A program made the position numbers and the translations under genes. Shown piece after piece: positions 1 through 5,906 of a DNA stretch of 12,905 nt (its first letter is position 1; every line of letters starts with the position of its first letter). Origin of the DNA: Holosporaceae bacterium (GTDB lineage: Bacteria > Pseudomonadota > Alphaproteobacteria > UBA3830). A model generated the notes under the pieces. That model was not told where the DNA came from and did no database searches. It saw only the letters and a program-made list of their open reading frames with translations. The stretch spans positions 1-12,905 of the forward strand of contig JAISYW010000044.1 in the NCBI GenBank assembly GCA_031269645.1, read 5' to 3'.

Positions 1-388
1 TTGCTCCGTCTGTTCCAAAATCAAACGGCATAGAAACTTTATATGCGTAGTAGAAAACGTAGCTGATCTCTGGGCTATCGAAAGAACGTCCTGTTTTAAT
101 GGACAGTATCACGTTTTGAAAGGATTACTTTCTTCCATTGACGGACAAGGTCCGGAGGTTTTGATGTTGGAAAAATTGCAAAATCGTTGCAACGAATATA
201 CGGTTTGTGAAATTATTGTAGCTCTGAGCGCGACTGTTGAAGGCCAGACGACGGGACATTACATAAAAAATTTCTTTAAGGATACGAATATTAAAATAAC
301 ATTTTTGGCTCACGGAATACCGATCGGCGGCGAATTGGATTATCTGGACGACGGCACGTTATCTACCGCTTTTTCTGCCAGAGGATAA
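1..388 (+). CDS. recR: Recombination mediator protein RecR, C-terminal part (5' end outside window)
   Basis: RecR works with RecO and RecF to load RecA onto SSB-coated gapped DNA in the cytoplasm. Complete codons begin at base 2 and give 128 residues before TAA at 386-388. The visible part opens with C-S-V-C, which matches the last two cysteines of the RecR zinc finger. It continues into the Toprim domain with ICVVENVADLWAIERT, then the QYHVLKGLLSSIDGQGP segment, and the conserved closing AHGIPIGGELDYLDDGTLS. The N-terminal helix-hairpin-helix and the first two zinc cysteines lie upstream of the window. The 3' end looks normal: the family usually stops shortly after this TLS..A segment. No strong terminator follows. 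In many bacteria recR follows dnaX and a YbaB-family gene, but that context is not visible here. Confidence 0.96.
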   Translation, partial: CSVCSKIKRHRNFICVVENVADLWAIERTSCFNGQYHVLKGLLSSIDGQGPEVLMLEKLQNRCNEYTVCEIIVALSATVEGQTTGHYIKNFFKDTNIKITFLAHGIPIGGELDYLDDGTLSTAFSARG

Positions 389-586
389 CATAAATCTCAT
401 GAAAATCTATGCCCATAACCGATTGTTGCGCACAAAACACATTTATATAAAATTTTATATGCTTTATACAAAAATTATTTGTTTTATTGAGCGAAGGCGT
501 TTAGAATTCAAACTAATATTTATGTCGGCGATCGACATGATCTGCGCTTGTGCGCATGGTTGGTTGTTTTTGTGGAGGAATTGACG
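389..586 (+). other. Intergenic leader of the outer-membrane-like gene, with two adjacent hairpins
   Basis: This 198-base gap has no credible gene. The first part (about 430-480) is very AT-rich and could hold a promoter, but I cannot pick a convincing -35/-10 pair with normal spacing. Just before the next gene are two small perfect hairpins. One pairs ATGTCG (522-527) with CGACAT (533-538). The other pairs TGCGC (543-547) with GCGCA (552-556). A strong Shine-Dalgarno GGAGG (574-578) follows. The hairpins would lie in the 5' leader if transcription starts upstream of 520. They could affect mRNA stability or translation, which is inference. Confidence 0.4.
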
Positions 587-1417
587 ATGAAAAAGACTGT
601 TTTTTCGATGATATGTTCGGCTACGTTGCTTGCGGCAGGCGCAATGGCCGACGATAATGCTAATCCTGCAGCAGACAATAATGCTGAATCTGCTGCGGCA
701 AACGAAAATGCCGTCATCGGCAGACAAAGCCAGGTATGTGGAGGTTGTTCTTTTTATCTTGGCCTTGGTGGACATGCTGCCAACCTCGGCGAACGAACGG
801 ATTTTAAATATAAAGATAGTTTTACGTATTCCGCAAGTAACGACAAAAAAACCGTTTTGGGAGGTTCTCTTGTTCTCGGCCTTAGCAAAAAGATAAATAA
901 TCTTTTTTGTGTTAGCTTAGAAGCGGGAGCTGATTTTTCGCCTAATGTAGAGAATACACATCAGGATAGACTTGCTATGGATGATACTGCTAGTAGATAT
1001 TATGATTTGGAAGCGAGACACAATGGATCAAGGCCGTTTGGAGCAATGAGGATTGGGGCCTTTGTTGATCAATATGTTTTGGTATATCTGAAGGCCGGCG
1101 CGTCTTATGGGTCGTCTGCAATTAAATATTCGGAGTACGCCCAGAATGCAGGAGGAGGAGGAGGAGGAGGAGGACGTTTGTCATATACTAGTAATGCAAA
1201 ACTGTCTGCTGTACAGCCAGATTTCGGCATTGGTGTAGAAAGCAGCCTTAGCGGCAAACTAAGTTGCCGAGTGGAAGCTTGCTATAGGTTGCCCAAAAGT
1301 AAGGATTGTAATGTCATCAAACAATCTACCGGAGACTTGGGCGATACTGTAAAACTTCATCAGAAAGATACTGTTACTTTCAGAATACTGTTTTGTTATA
1401 ACATGAAGTTGTCTTGA
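587..1417 (+). CDS. Exported, probable outer-membrane beta-barrel protein, cysteine-containing
   Basis: This 276-residue protein is not assigned to a named family. The start is ATG 587 because GGAGG (574-578) sits 8 bases upstream and the product begins with a classic signal peptide: MKK, a hydrophobic core, and a likely cut after AGAMA at residue 21. A low-complexity stretch rich in Ala, Asn and Asp follows (22-42), then a CGGC motif (51-54). Alternating strands typical of small outer-membrane barrels come next, for example FYLGLGGHAA (56-65), VLGGSLVLGLS (90-100), GAMRIGAFV and VYLKAGASYG (152-175), PDFGIGVESS (211-220), LSCRVEACYRL and TFRILFCYNM at the end. Residues 189-196 are eight glycines. 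The mature part has seven cysteines, unusual for a barrel. The last residue is Ser, not the usual aromatic. It is likely a surface antigen-like porin or adhesin, but its function is unknown. Confidence 0.75.
   Translation: MKKTVFSMICSATLLAAGAMADDNANPAADNNAESAAANENAVIGRQSQVCGGCSFYLGLGGHAANLGERTDFKYKDSFTYSASNDKKTVLGGSLVLGLSKKINNLFCVSLEAGADFSPNVENTHQDRLAMDDTASRYYDLEARHNGSRPFGAMRIGAFVDQYVLVYLKAGASYGSSAIKYSEYAQNAGGGGGGGGRLSYTSNAKLSAVQPDFGIGVESSLSGKLSCRVEACYRLPKSKDCNVIKQSTGDLGDTVKLHQKDTVTFRILFCYNMKLS
1151..1174 (+). repeat. (GGA)8 trinucleotide tract inside the outer-membrane-like gene
   Basis: Eight perfect GGA codons in a row encode Gly189-Gly196 of the gene at 587-1417, between two predicted strands, so most likely in a loop. 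Because the unit is three bases, gain or loss of copies would change loop length without breaking the frame. Each copy pair also resembles a Shine-Dalgarno sequence. Confidence 0.9.
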
Positions 1418-1547
1418 TACTCGCTTTTTAACTTGATCTTCTTGTGATGATTTTTGTTCTTCATCATTATGGTTGTATGCCAAAAAATTGGTTGTTTTTG
1501 GTTTGTGTTAGAAAGTATGCTACGCCGTTGTTAGTGAAGCGATAAAA

Positions 1548-2780
1548 ATGGATAACTCCGAAGTGCTGGACGACGATACTCGTAAGGTTTCTAAAATCCT
1601 TGTGATAGACGATCAAGAAAGCGCTCGCGCTCTCCTAAAACGTCGATTGTCCATATATGGTTATGAAGTGTTGGCTGCCGCCAATTGGGAGCAGGCTACG
1701 GAAATGCTTTCCCAAAACTCTATGGACGTTGTATTTTTAAATATGTTCATTGGCGGAGTAAGCAGCTATGAATTTCTCACAAATCTAAAAGAAAACGAAA
1801 ATTACAAAAGTATACCGGTAATAATGATTTCAAGCGATAGCGATATCGAGTTGATCGTTCGGTGCATCGAAGCCGGAGCGGAGGATTATTTAACTAAACC
1901 GCTAAATCAAACGCTACTTAAGGCAAGATTATCCAACTGCGTTGCTAAAAAAGAAGCCTACGACAAAGAAATCGCATATCTTGCCAAAATCGAACAAGGA
2001 CAAAAACAAATCGTTGCCCAAGAAAAAATGGCGTCGTTGGGCGTTTTGGTTAATTCCATTTCTCAGGAGCTCAAAAATCCACTGAATTTTGTCATAAATT
2101 TTGCAGAAGTCAGCGCTGAAGTATGCGAAGAATTGACAAAGAAAATTGAATCGGACAAAAACGGGATTTCTGCAGACTTTTATGCTTTTTTATCAGATCA
2201 ATTGGGAAAATTTCGATCTAATGTATCCAAAATCTCGGAATACGGCAAAAATGCCGATAAAATCATTAGATTTATGTTGGATCAATCAAACACTTCCGCT
2301 GGACAAAAATCTCCCGGCAACATAAATAAAATAATTTCCCAAACCATTACTATGCTACTAGCGACTTATAAAACAAATGGAATAACAAAGTTACCGACAA
2401 TAGATACCGTTTTAGACGGTGCAATTCCTCATATTCCAATATCAATCCAATCTTTTAGCAAAGCGATCTACAACATACTTGATAATGCTGTGTTTTCGGT
2501 AATTAATAAATTTGAGGACATTTCGACGGGCAAAGTTATCGTGAAAACAGAAAATACGCCGGAAACAGTGGAAATATCAATCTATGATAATGGTAGCGGC
2601 ATAAAAGACGAAATTAAAAGCAAAATTTTTAATCCATTCTTCACTACCAAAACGGAAGGAACAGGACCGGGATTGGGATTATCCAGCGCAAGCGAAATAA
2701 TATCTGAACATAACGGCTCAATTACTGTGGAATCTACGGCGGGAGAATATGCCGAATTTGTCGTTTCGGTAAAAAAATAA
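1548..2780 (+). CDS. Receiver plus histidine-kinase-like protein lacking both phospho-acceptor residues
   Basis: This 410-residue cytoplasmic protein has no membrane segments. Residues 16-130 form a response-regulator receiver: KILVIDD holds the acidic pair D21/D22, SS at 95-96 gives the conserved hydroxyl, and LTKP gives K117. The phospho-acceptor position reads VVFLNMF, so Asp is replaced by Asn65 (codon aat, 1740-1742). A coiled-coil linker follows (about 134-160), then a HisKA-like segment MASLG...SQELKNPLNF. There the H-box His is replaced by Gln173 (codon cag, 2064-2066). The HATPase domain looks intact, with the N box around N309-N313, DNGSGI (347-352), FNPFFTTK (361-368) and GPGLGLS (373-379). 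In the family, cytoplasmic kinases with HEINNPLNF autophosphorylate on that His. Here neither domain can carry phosphate in the usual way, so it is probably an ATP-binding pseudokinase or scaffold. Only a weak ribosome site precedes ATG 1548, and it appears monocistronic. Confidence 0.88.
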   Translation: MDNSEVLDDDTRKVSKILVIDDQESARALLKRRLSIYGYEVLAAANWEQATEMLSQNSMDVVFLNMFIGGVSSYEFLTNLKENENYKSIPVIMISSDSDIELIVRCIEAGAEDYLTKPLNQTLLKARLSNCVAKKEAYDKEIAYLAKIEQGQKQIVAQEKMASLGVLVNSISQELKNPLNFVINFAEVSAEVCEELTKKIESDKNGISADFYAFLSDQLGKFRSNVSKISEYGKNADKIIRFMLDQSNTSAGQKSPGNINKIISQTITMLLATYKTNGITKLPTIDTVLDGAIPHIPISIQSFSKAIYNILDNAVFSVINKFEDISTGKVIVKTENTPETVEISIYDNGSGIKDEIKSKIFNPFFTTKTEGTGPGLGLSSASEIISEHNGSITVESTAGEYAEFVVSVKK

Positions 2781-2805
2781 GATTATCAGAAATATATTGT
2801 ACATT

Positions 2806-2823
2806 TTCATTGAATTCATTGAA
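2806..2823 (+). repeat. Tandem 9-base direct repeat, possible operator
   Basis: Two perfect head-to-tail copies of TTCATTGAA lie at 2806-2814 and 2815-2823. Each copy is itself nearly palindromic (TTCA-T-TGAA). The second copy overlaps the proposed -35 box (2819-2824) of the exported-protein gene. A regulator-binding role is inference. Confidence 0.5.
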
Positions 2824-2847
2824 ACTGCAAAATCTTCAAAATATTTT
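2819..2847 (+). promoter_or_regulatory. Putative sigma-70 promoter for the exported proline-tail protein
   Basis: TTGAAA (2819-2824) and TATTTT (2842-2847) are separated by 17 bases, giving five of six and four of six matches to the consensus boxes. Transcription would begin near 2854 and leave a leader of about 70 bases before ATG 2923. In such AT-rich DNA, chance matches are common, so confidence is low. Confidence 0.3.
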
Positions 2848-2922
2848 CAATAACAATTGCGAATTAACTTTTTTTTAATAGTGGACGAGGTAGGATTCAT
2901 CATATATTTGGAGGGAACAACA

Positions 2923-3615
2923 ATGAGAAAATTGATAATGGGCACCGCCGTCGTCACTATATTTGCTGTAGGGATTACTGATGTAGAAGCTATTAAAACC
3001 CGTCTCGGTTACGACAATAAGAAAACGGTGGAAGAATTTAACATGTACTTCAATGGCTATGGCATTGCTGGTGAAGGAGGAGTTGCCGATCGAGCGATGG
3101 TATTTTGCAACGCGCTTAAGAAAAACATGGAAAATCAGAAAAAACAATGTAAGAATCAACCTGTACTAGTGAATGCCATAAAAAAAATTATCGAAACTAC
3201 AAAGAATGCGGTGTTAGCGTTTGAGTCCATTAAAAGACAGAGGAAAAAGGAAGATATAATACCGGAAAGTAAAAAAGCTTTGGAAATTGCTGAACTGGTT
3301 CATGTATTTCAAACGTATGGATTAGATTTGCAACACTTAGCTGCGTTCGCTGAGTTTGCTAATATAGGCATTCCGCAAGCTACTTACGAGTACGAACATG
3401 ATACTGTCCACGCTGTAGTCGCATTATTGGAGGCTTTAAAAAGGCTCGGAATTGAAGTGCAAACGTTTATTGTGGCGCAACAGCAAGCTATGTTACCGCA
3501 GCAAACAACGTTTACTGCGCCGGTAATAATTCCTACACCAATAATACCTACGCCAGCGCCAGCTCCTGTAGTGGAGCCAGCAAGAAGCGTCTCCCCTGTA
3601 CAAGGTAGGCAGTAG
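2923..3615 (+). CDS. Small exported protein with proline-rich C-terminal tail, function unknown
   Basis: I do not recognise this 230-residue protein. ATG 2923 is chosen because GGAGGG (2910-2915) lies 7 bases upstream and the product then opens with a clear signal peptide: MRK, a hydrophobic stretch over residues 4-18, and a likely cut after VEA at residue 23. The mature part is mostly predicted helix and rich in Lys, Glu and Gln. It has two cysteines (C62 and C76) that could form a disulfide, a helical stretch around HAVVALLEALKRLGIEVQTF, and a Gln-rich QQQAMLPQQ. The last 35 residues form a proline-rich tail with repeated IIPTP units. There is no lipobox and no C-terminal membrane anchor, so it should be periplasmic or secreted. 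A host-interaction or envelope role is possible but unsupported. It may be a lineage-specific gene. Confidence 0.75.
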   Translation: MRKLIMGTAVVTIFAVGITDVEAIKTRLGYDNKKTVEEFNMYFNGYGIAGEGGVADRAMVFCNALKKNMENQKKQCKNQPVLVNAIKKIIETTKNAVLAFESIKRQRKKEDIIPESKKALEIAELVHVFQTYGLDLQHLAAFAEFANIGIPQATYEYEHDTVHAVVALLEALKRLGIEVQTFIVAQQQAMLPQQTTFTAPVIIPTPIIPTPAPAPVVEPARSVSPVQGRQ

Positions 3616-3851
3616 AAGATTAACAAAATAGTAATCAATTGCGCCGTAAAGATGACGATTGACGAATAGGGATTTGCAGATTCCACAGCAGTTGACGATG
3701 CAAGCCGTTGATTTTCAACATTTCGACAGAATACCAAAACGTCTCTGTCGAATTATGCATATCTTCAGTTGGTAATCTTCAATTCTCCCACATTATTGAT
3801 TGCTTTTCCATTTTATTATAGTATACGATCAAGTCATTGAGCGATGAGCGA
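3616..3851 (+). other. Gap before the F0 operon: hairpin and promoter-like boxes, no gene
   Basis: No convincing ORF is present on either strand. In particular there is no atpI, which often precedes atpB in alphaproteobacteria. The stretch holds a small hairpin GTTGA (3707-3711)/TCAAC (3715-3719), the stronger hairpin at 3722-3752 listed separately, and promoter-like boxes TTGATT (3796-3801) and TAGTAT (3819-3824), 17 bases apart. If that promoter is real, transcription would begin at about 3831, very near the atpB start, which would give an almost leaderless message. Confidence 0.35.
3722..3752 (+). terminator. 9-bp perfect hairpin between the exported-protein gene and atpB (terminator or regulator)
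   Basis: TTCGACAGA (3722-3730) pairs perfectly with TCTGTCGAA (3744-3752) around a 13-base loop. No T-run follows, so it is not a standard Rho-independent terminator. It could protect the 3' end of the upstream transcript, act with Rho, or be a dyad protein-binding site ahead of the ATP synthase genes. Confidence 0.4.
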
Positions 3852-4574
3852 ATGCTTGATCCATTACATCAGTTTGTTATATCTCCAATTTTTAAGATAA
3901 ATGTAGGCGGCGTCGATTTATCCTTTACGAATTCCTCTTTTTCTGTTTTCTGCGTCGTTGTACTAATGATCGCGCTTTTTTTGGTCGGGTTGGGAAGAAA
4001 ACGATTGATTCCCAATCGTGCGCAAGCATTTATCGAAATAATGTATACGATAATATCCGATTTAGTAGATAACAATATAGGGAACAAAGGTCGACATTAT
4101 TTCCCATTTGTATTTTCTGTGTTTTTATTCATTTTATTTGGGAATTTATTGGGAATGGTTCCGCATATGTTTACGTTTACCAGCCATATAATAGCGACTT
4201 TTACGCTAGCGGCAATAGTTTTTTTATTTGTAACGATTCTTGGAATTATTCTGCACGGAACTCATTTCTTTAGTTTATTCGTGCCAAAAGGTTTACCGAA
4301 ATTTTTGGTGCCTTTGTTGATCCCAATTGAATTAATTTCCTATCTTTCTAGGCCCGTTAGCCTTTCGGTTAGACTTTTTGCCAATATGATGGCTGGACAT
4401 ACAATGATAAAGGTTTTTGCAGGATTTGCAGCTATGCTTGGCCTTTGGAGTATTCTTCCTATTGCTGTTAACGTCATATTGACAGCATTTGAAATAGTGA
4501 TAGCTATTTTGCAAGCGTATGTATTTGCGATATTAACTTGTGTATATATAAATGATGCTGTACATTTACATTGA
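3852..4574 (+). CDS. atpB: ATP synthase F0 subunit a
   Basis: Subunit a forms the two proton half-channels next to the c-ring of the membrane F1F0 ATP synthase. From ATG 3852 the product has 240 residues and begins MLDPLHQF, matching the alphaproteobacterial pattern DPxHQFxI followed by G(V/Y)D(L/V)SFTNS. An in-frame TTG at 3837 would add five residues (MSDER). Neither start has a good Shine-Dalgarno, so the exact start is uncertain. Five to six hydrophobic segments are visible. The signature SLSVRLFANMMAGH carries the essential arginine at residue 174 (codon 4371-4373), equivalent to R210 of E. coli. Downstream are atpE, atpF' and atpF in close order, the usual alphaproteobacterial F0 cluster. 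The F1 genes are not adjacent, also typical of the class. Confidence 0.96.
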   Translation: MLDPLHQFVISPIFKINVGGVDLSFTNSSFSVFCVVVLMIALFLVGLGRKRLIPNRAQAFIEIMYTIISDLVDNNIGNKGRHYFPFVFSVFLFILFGNLLGMVPHMFTFTSHIIATFTLAAIVFLFVTILGIILHGTHFFSLFVPKGLPKFLVPLLIPIELISYLSRPVSLSVRLFANMMAGHTMIKVFAGFAAMLGLWSILPIAVNVILTAFEIVIAILQAYVFAILTCVYINDAVHLH

Positions 4575-4598
4575 TTTTTTTGTTTATGGAGGTCGAGG

Positions 4599-4826
4599 AT
4601 GTCTACGGAAGCTGCTCGTATGATTGGTGCTGCGGTAACGGTTTTTGCGTTGTACGGCGTTGGCATGAGCATGGGGAACTTATTTTCCACATGGATTAAT
4701 TCGGTAGCAAGGAATCCAGAAGCTGAAGATAAAGTTCGCTTTGTTGGTATGCTGGGTTTTGCCCTCACGGAATCAATAGCTCTCTTTGCTCTTTTAATAG
4801 CATTATTGATATTGTTTAAAAATTGA
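4599..4826 (+). CDS. atpE: ATP synthase F0 subunit c (proteolipid ring)
   Basis: This 75-residue hairpin protein forms the rotating c-ring. Two transmembrane helices (about 8-31 and 48-73) flank the polar loop ARNPEAEDKV, which contacts the F1 stalk. The proton-carrying carboxylate is Glu58 in ALTESIALF (codon 4770-4772). The residues around it (E-S-I-A-L-F) lack the E-S-T...Y set of sodium-type rings, so proton coupling is expected. The Gly-rich helix-packing stretch reads GVGMSMG, with one Gly replaced by Ser. A strong Shine-Dalgarno GGAGG (4588-4592) precedes ATG 4599, fitting the high copy number of subunit c. The gene lies 24 bases after atpB and 11 before atpF'. Confidence 0.97.
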   Translation: MSTEAARMIGAAVTVFALYGVGMSMGNLFSTWINSVARNPEAEDKVRFVGMLGFALTESIALFALLIALLILFKN

Positions 4827-4837
4827 TGAGATAAAAC

Positions 4838-5290
4838 ATGCCGCAGTTAGTTACCGCGACATTCCCGTCCCAGATTTTTTGGACTTTGGTTGGATTTTTT
4901 TGCGTATACATATTTGTCTCTAGAATTGCTGTCCCAAAAATTGAGGAAATCATTAACAAACGCGTTGCCCTTATTGATGATTTATTGAAAAGGGCAAATC
5001 AGTTAAGTTTCGAAGCAAACAAATTGGAAAAAGATTCTATTGTCGCTCTTGAAAATGCTCAAATAGAATCCAAAACGGCGGAAACGCAACTTATATCTGA
5101 CCTTCGGGAGCAAAACATAAAAGAAAAAAAGCTTTTATATGATTCATTTGCTGAAAAATCTGTTAAAGAAGTAAAAATAATCTCGCTATCCGCTCAAAAA
5201 GCGTTGTCCGATGTACTAAAAAATAATATCGACGATATTCTGAATACCGCCATGAGCAAGGCATTTGGAGATTTGAAAAACAATTCATGA
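4838..5290 (+). CDS. atpF': ATP synthase F0 subunit b' (peripheral stalk)
   Basis: This 150-residue protein opens MPQLVTATFPSQIFW, the hallmark of the b' type found in alphaproteobacteria, cyanobacteria and plastids. One transmembrane helix spans about residues 11-30, ending near VSRIAVPKI. A long charged, Ala/Glu/Lys-rich coiled coil follows and reaches the F1 head to hold alpha3beta3 still while the ring turns. It pairs with the b subunit encoded next. Only a weak ribosome site precedes ATG 4838. The stop TGA (5288-5290) overlaps the atpF ATG in an ATGA, so the two stalk subunits are probably translationally coupled at equal amounts, as a b/b' heterodimer needs. Confidence 0.93.
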   Translation: MPQLVTATFPSQIFWTLVGFFCVYIFVSRIAVPKIEEIINKRVALIDDLLKRANQLSFEANKLEKDSIVALENAQIESKTAETQLISDLREQNIKEKKLLYDSFAEKSVKEVKIISLSAQKALSDVLKNNIDDILNTAMSKAFGDLKNNS

Positions 5291-5778
5291 ATATAAGTTC
5301 TGAACTTTCAATAATCATTTCTTTCTTTGGTTTTTGCTGGATTTTTATGAGAAAGATCTACCCTTTAATCGCTAAAACTCTAGATGATCACATAGAATCT
5401 GTTAGAAGCAAAATTCGCGAAGCGGAACTGTTGCAAGAAGAGGCTTATATCGCATTTAAAAGAGCTAACGAGAAGAAAAGCGATATTGAAGGTATGATTG
5501 AAGAAAATCGCCGGATTTCAATCAAAAAAATTAAACAACTACACGAAGAAAATGAAAAATATCTCAAGTCTTTGCATGAAAGATACGAAGCTTCATTACA
5601 AGCCAGACTAGAAGCTGAGTTGGCGAAGCAAAAAGACTTGGTTATAGAGAAATTATCTGAAATCATAAACGAACGATTATCCGAAGAGATAAACGATTCC
5701 AGCTATAAATCATATATCAATATCCCAAAAGAAGATTTGAAAAAATTAATACCTCCTGCCGCCGGCAGAAACCATTGA
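5287..5778 (+). CDS. atpF: ATP synthase F0 subunit b (peripheral stalk)
   Basis: This 163-residue protein has one N-terminal membrane helix (about residues 6-24, ending FCWIFMRKIYP) and then a long coiled coil. The start of the coil shows the family pattern LDDHIESVRSKIREAELLQEEA, followed by Lys/Glu-rich heptads to about residue 135. ATG 5287 overlaps the preceding stop by four bases. It is the last gene of the F0 operon here. The atpHAGDC genes are absent from the window, as is normal for alphaproteobacteria. The extreme C-terminus (PPAAGRNH) is variable in the family. Confidence 0.93.
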   Translation: MNISSELSIIISFFGFCWIFMRKIYPLIAKTLDDHIESVRSKIREAELLQEEAYIAFKRANEKKSDIEGMIEENRRISIKKIKQLHEENEKYLKSLHERYEASLQARLEAELAKQKDLVIEKLSEIINERLSEEINDSSYKSYINIPKEDLKKLIPPAAGRNH

Positions 5779-5836
5779 TGCTGAAAAAGCGCATTCCATC
5801 ATGTCGATTTATCTATCTTTGGTAAAGGTCCGCACG

Positions 5837-5860
5837 CACAAAAAGTAGTTTGTGTTTTCT
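5837..5860 (+). terminator. Weak hairpin plus T-rich tract after atpF
   Basis: CACAAA (5837-5842) pairs with TTTGTG (5849-5854) around a six-base loop, followed by TTTTCT (5855-5860). The stem is short and AT-rich, so it would be a weak Rho-independent terminator for the F0 operon. Confidence 0.3.
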
Positions 5861-5906
5861 CGCATAACGTATATGCTACTCGTCACAGTGATGATTGGAG
5901 AAAAAA

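Noticed and set aside
399-584. Small plus-strand frame between recR and the barrel-like gene
   Set aside because: It has no ribosome site and no recognisable features, and it covers the likely promoter and leader of the next gene.
1445-1466. Hairpin TGATGA/TCATCA after the barrel-like gene
   Set aside because: The stem is six AT-rich pairs with a 10-base loop and no T-run after it, too weak to call a terminator.
2857-2922. TTG start extending the exported protein by 22 residues
   Set aside because: It has no ribosome site and would bury the signal peptide. ATG 2923 has GGAGGG at the right distance.
3384-3737. 117-codon minus-strand frame overlapping the exported-protein gene and the gap before atpB
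   Set aside because: Its low-complexity Gly/Val/Ile sequence mirrors the proline-rich tail codons on the other strand. It has no ribosome site and no recognisable domain, and it is not atpI.
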